Assembly (NCBI GenBank): GCA_022837185.1
Contig: JALHJD010000137.1
Span: 1-7,591, forward strand
From: Desulfobacteraceae bacterium
Lineage (GTDB): Bacteria; Desulfobacterota; Desulfobulbia; Desulfobulbales; Desulfobulbaceae
DNA: 7,591 nucleotides
Direction: 5' to 3'
The position numbers and the translations under genes were made by a program. This document shows positions 6,239 to 7,591 of this stretch, piece by piece. Every line of letters begins with the position of its first letter. Within the stretch, counting starts at the first letter, position 1. The notes under the pieces are model-generated. The model saw only the letters and a list, made by a program, of their open reading frames with translations. It was not told the origin of the DNA and did not search any database.

Positions 6239-7147
6239 TCAGTCCAGGAAGGCGATCAGCCGGTACAGGAGCGGCAGTGTCATGAAAGACGCCAGGATGC
6301 CGTAGCCGACCATGGCCGAGGAAAGGCGGGGACTGAGCCCGGCCATGGAGGCAAGCGCTCCGGCCGCCACCATGGGCGGCATCGCTGTTTCAAACAGGGA
6401 TACCTGGATCGCAGACCCGGTCAGGCCAAGGAGCATGCATGCGGCAATGAAGAGCAGCGGCGTCAGCAGCAGCCTTGCCGTCAGGCCGAAGAGCAGGGGC
6501 AGCCGTTCGGCGGACACCATGCGGAGCCGGAGCTGGAATCCTATGGCCACCATGACCACCGGCACCAGGGAATCGGCCGTCATCTGCAGCAGCATTGCCG
6601 CCCAGGGAGGATATGAAGCGCCGCGCAGCACAAGGGCCGCCGCCAGGGCAATGAAAGGCGGAAAAAGCACGATCCGTGCCGCAATTCTCCCCGGGGTCGG
6701 CCTCTTGCCGTCGCTGTACAGCGCAAGAATCACGGCGCCGTACGTTGACAGGGCAAGAAAGGAGCCGAACTGGTCATAGAGGATGGCATAGGTCAGCCCG
6801 GACCCGCCGTAGAAAAGCTCCACCATGGGGATGCCGAGAAAGGCGGTGTTGCCGAGGGGAACCATCAGCAGCAGAGAGCCGGTGATGGCCCGGGGCCAGG
6901 CGCACAGTCTGGAGACCCCGAAAACCAGAAGCGAGGAACAAAGCACCGCCAGCCAGGCCATCAGAACCGGCGCCAGGAGCTCGGTGGTGAAGGCCAGCTT
7001 CGGCGCCTGCACAAGAATCAGCGCCGGCAGGGCGACATAGATCACGTACAGGTTGAGGCTCCTGTCCGTATCGGCTGGAAAGAGCGGGATCCGGCGCAGG
7101 ATGTTGCCTGCCGCCAGAAGGAAGAGAAAAGGGAGGACACGTTCCAT
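6239..7147 (-). CDS. AEC family (auxin efflux carrier type) permease
   Basis: A 302-aa, almost wholly hydrophobic inner-membrane protein, the usual length for bacterial AEC transporters (Mem_trans family). Typical features are LNLYVIYVALPALIL (31-45, with the conserved proline of the first half), GNTAFLGIP (99-107) and the second-half equivalent around ETAMPPMVAAGALAS (253-267). The short polar loop at about 145-155 separates the two inverted halves of about five helices each. Characterised relatives move malate, malonate or other organic anions; the substrate cannot be read from this sequence. I prefer the ATG at 7147, which starts MERVLPFLFLL in the family manner, but its Shine-Dalgarno (AGG, 5-nt spacer) is weak. 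An in-frame GTG at 7177 would add ten residues and has AGGAG immediately adjacent, too close to work well. The gene ends 55 bp before the nucleotidyltransferase fusion and is probably first in the transcript. Confidence 0.92.
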   Translation of the reverse strand: MERVLPFLFLLAAGNILRRIPLFPADTDRSLNLYVIYVALPALILVQAPKLAFTTELLAPVLMAWLAVLCSSLLVFGVSRLCAWPRAITGSLLLMVPLGNTAFLGIPMVELFYGGSGLTYAILYDQFGSFLALSTYGAVILALYSDGKRPTPGRIAARIVLFPPFIALAAALVLRGASYPPWAAMLLQMTADSLVPVVMVAIGFQLRLRMVSAERLPLLFGLTARLLLTPLLFIAACMLLGLTGSAIQVSLFETAMPPMVAAGALASMAGLSPRLSSAMVGYGILASFMTLPLLYRLIAFLD

Positions 7148-7446
7148 TTTTGCCTGCCGGACTGATATTGCCGCCACCTCCTGGGGGAGGGACCATCATG
7201 ATGAAGCCACGTAGTCAATTTTCTCCGGGAATTCAAGTTGTATTTACGGATCCGGTTTTTTCTCTTTTCCTTTGTTGGCGGGAATTCCTCCGGGGTGCTC
7301 TCTTCATCCCCGGCCCAGGTTTGTCAAGGGTCGAGCCGCAATGTTCTCCCGGGAAGGGGCAGCACGCATGGCTTGGACAAGGGCGGCGGCCGCTTGGAAT
7401 TGATCCTGGAACTGATTATTCTTAACAACTAAATATAATATTTTCA

Positions 7447-7473
7447 TTGACATAGAAAAACCGAATGAATAAT
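7447..7473 (+). promoter_or_regulatory. Candidate promoter of the right-edge gene
   Basis: A perfect -35 TTGACA (7447-7452) is followed after 15 bp by AATAAT (7468-7473), 5 of 6 matches to TATAAT. The spacer is shorter than optimal. A 17-bp spacing would place a poor TAATGA at -10. A perfect TATAAT also occurs at 7434-7439, but its -35 match is weak. The leader to the ATG at 7571 would be about 90 nt. Confidence 0.45.
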
Positions 7474-7488
7474 GAATTACCATTCATT
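7464..7488. promoter_or_regulatory. Dyad operator-like element overlapping the -10 region
   Basis: AATGAAT (7471-7477) and ATTCATT (7482-7488) form a perfect 7-bp inverted repeat around TACC. A second direct copy of AATGAAT lies immediately before (7464-7470), so three half-sites occur in 25 bp. The dyad covers the end of the -10 box and the predicted transcription start, where a repressor would block RNA polymerase. AT-rich dyads of this size are typical of TetR-type and similar helix-turn-helix dimers. The regulator is not in the window unless it is the right-edge gene itself. Confidence 0.6.
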
Positions 7489-7498
7489 GCCGTATTTG

Positions 7499-7516
7499 TC
7501 TCCGGCCGCCGGGAGA
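7499..7516 (+). other. Small GC-rich stem in the leader of the right-edge gene
   Basis: TCTCC (7499-7503) can pair with GGAGA (7512-7516). The stem is extended inward by GG/CC with one bulged G and a 3-nt loop. It lies 55 nt before the start codon and has no T-run. It may be a leader stem or chance. Confidence 0.3.
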
Positions 7517-7557
7517 TGAACGGGCACCCGTTGGTCCGGAAGGGAATGGTCAAAAAA

Positions 7558-7563
7558 AAGGAG
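7558..7563 (+). promoter_or_regulatory. Shine-Dalgarno of the right-edge gene between two A8 runs
   Basis: AAGGAG ends 7 nt before the ATG at 7571, an optimal position. Eight consecutive A bases lie on each side (7552-7559 and 7564-7571, each sharing bases with the motif or the start codon). The unstructured A-rich surroundings favour strong initiation. Confidence 0.8.
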
Positions 7564-7570
7564 AAAAAAA

Positions 7571-7591
7571 ATGAACAGAATAGTTGGCGCG
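7571..7591 (+). CDS. Start of an unidentified gene, cut by the window edge
   Basis: Seven codons are visible, giving MNRIVGA, with no stop before the window ends. The call rests on the upstream signals: a consensus Shine-Dalgarno at ideal spacing, a TTGACA-type promoter and an operator-like dyad. The gene runs away from the minus-strand permease, so the two are divergent. Seven residues do not allow a family to be named. Its likely tight regulation suggests an inducible function or an autoregulated repressor, but that is inference from the operator only. Confidence 0.65.

Larger units (their letters stand above)
7148..7570. other. Non-coding region between divergent genes
   Basis: About 420 bp with no convincing gene. 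The left part (7148-7200) is the leader of the permease, including AGGAGG on the minus strand inside a small hairpin (CCTCC 7177-7181 with GGAGG 7186-7190). The middle (7200-7420) is GC-rich and has a 9-bp direct repeat CGGGAATTC at 7226-7234 and 7279-7287, and the palindrome CGGATCCG; I see no clear function there. I could not find a good minus-strand promoter for the permease. The right part (7421-7490) turns abruptly AT-rich and holds the plus-strand promoter and operator elements listed separately. Confidence 0.6.

Noticed and set aside
7238..7432. Small plus-strand open frames in the gap right of the permease (64 and 91 codons)
   Set aside because: No ribosome binding site or recognisable protein features, and the frames simply end in the AT-rich promoter region.
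7516..7591. ATG at 7516 preceded by GGAG as an earlier start of the right-edge gene
   Set aside because: The Shine-Dalgarno directly abuts the ATG and the frame differs from that of the well-served ATG at 7571.
1..7591. CRISPR array, insertion sequence or defence island
   Set aside because: No spaced direct repeats, transposase motifs, terminal inverted repeats or known defence domains are seen; the genes are ordinary core and sensory functions.

Overview
The window looks like a chromosomal stretch of a fairly GC-rich Gram-negative bacterium, most plausibly Desulfobacterota (a Desulfobulbales-like sulfate or sulfur metaboliser). That is an inference from the protein families: a DHH-CBS-tRNA nucleotidyltransferase fusion followed by a site-2 protease, and a PAS sensor with a cysteine-rich insert, both common in deltaproteobacterial lineages. 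Nothing in the sequence fixes the species.

Layout. All complete genes are on the minus strand, so they read from right to left. A cluster that looks like one operon starts near 7147: an AEC-family (auxin efflux carrier type) permease; 55 bp later a 911-aa protein joining a DHH/DHHA1 phosphoesterase, two CBS domains and a class II tRNA nucleotidyltransferase; 4 bp later a secreted DUF3047 protein; and 5 bp later a small polytopic site-2 protease. The last two junctions are tight, and each downstream Shine-Dalgarno lies in the last codons of the gene before it, which suggests translational coupling. Next comes tRNA-Arg(TCG) with an encoded CCA end and its own recognisable promoter. After a 417-bp non-coding gap lies a membrane sensor (periplasmic double Cache domain, coiled coil, PAS) that ends directly after the PAS domain, with no output domain.

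On the right, a non-coding gap of about 420 bp separates the permease from a plus-strand gene of which only the first seven codons are visible. That gene has a strong Shine-Dalgarno, a TTGACA-type promoter and a dyad (AATGAAT-N4-ATTCATT) overlapping the -10 region, the arrangement expected for a repressor operator.

How the genes may work together: the nucleotidyltransferase fusion repairs or completes tRNA 3' ends and may also degrade short RNA or nucleotide substrates. The site-2 protease and DUF3047 protein are envelope proteins. The sensor is probably a signal-input protein that needs a partner outside the window. No CRISPR array, insertion sequence, phage gene, toxin-antitoxin pair or clear new defence system is visible. 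The points most worth a second look are the output-less cysteine-rich sensor, the intact fusion enzyme and the operator at the right edge.
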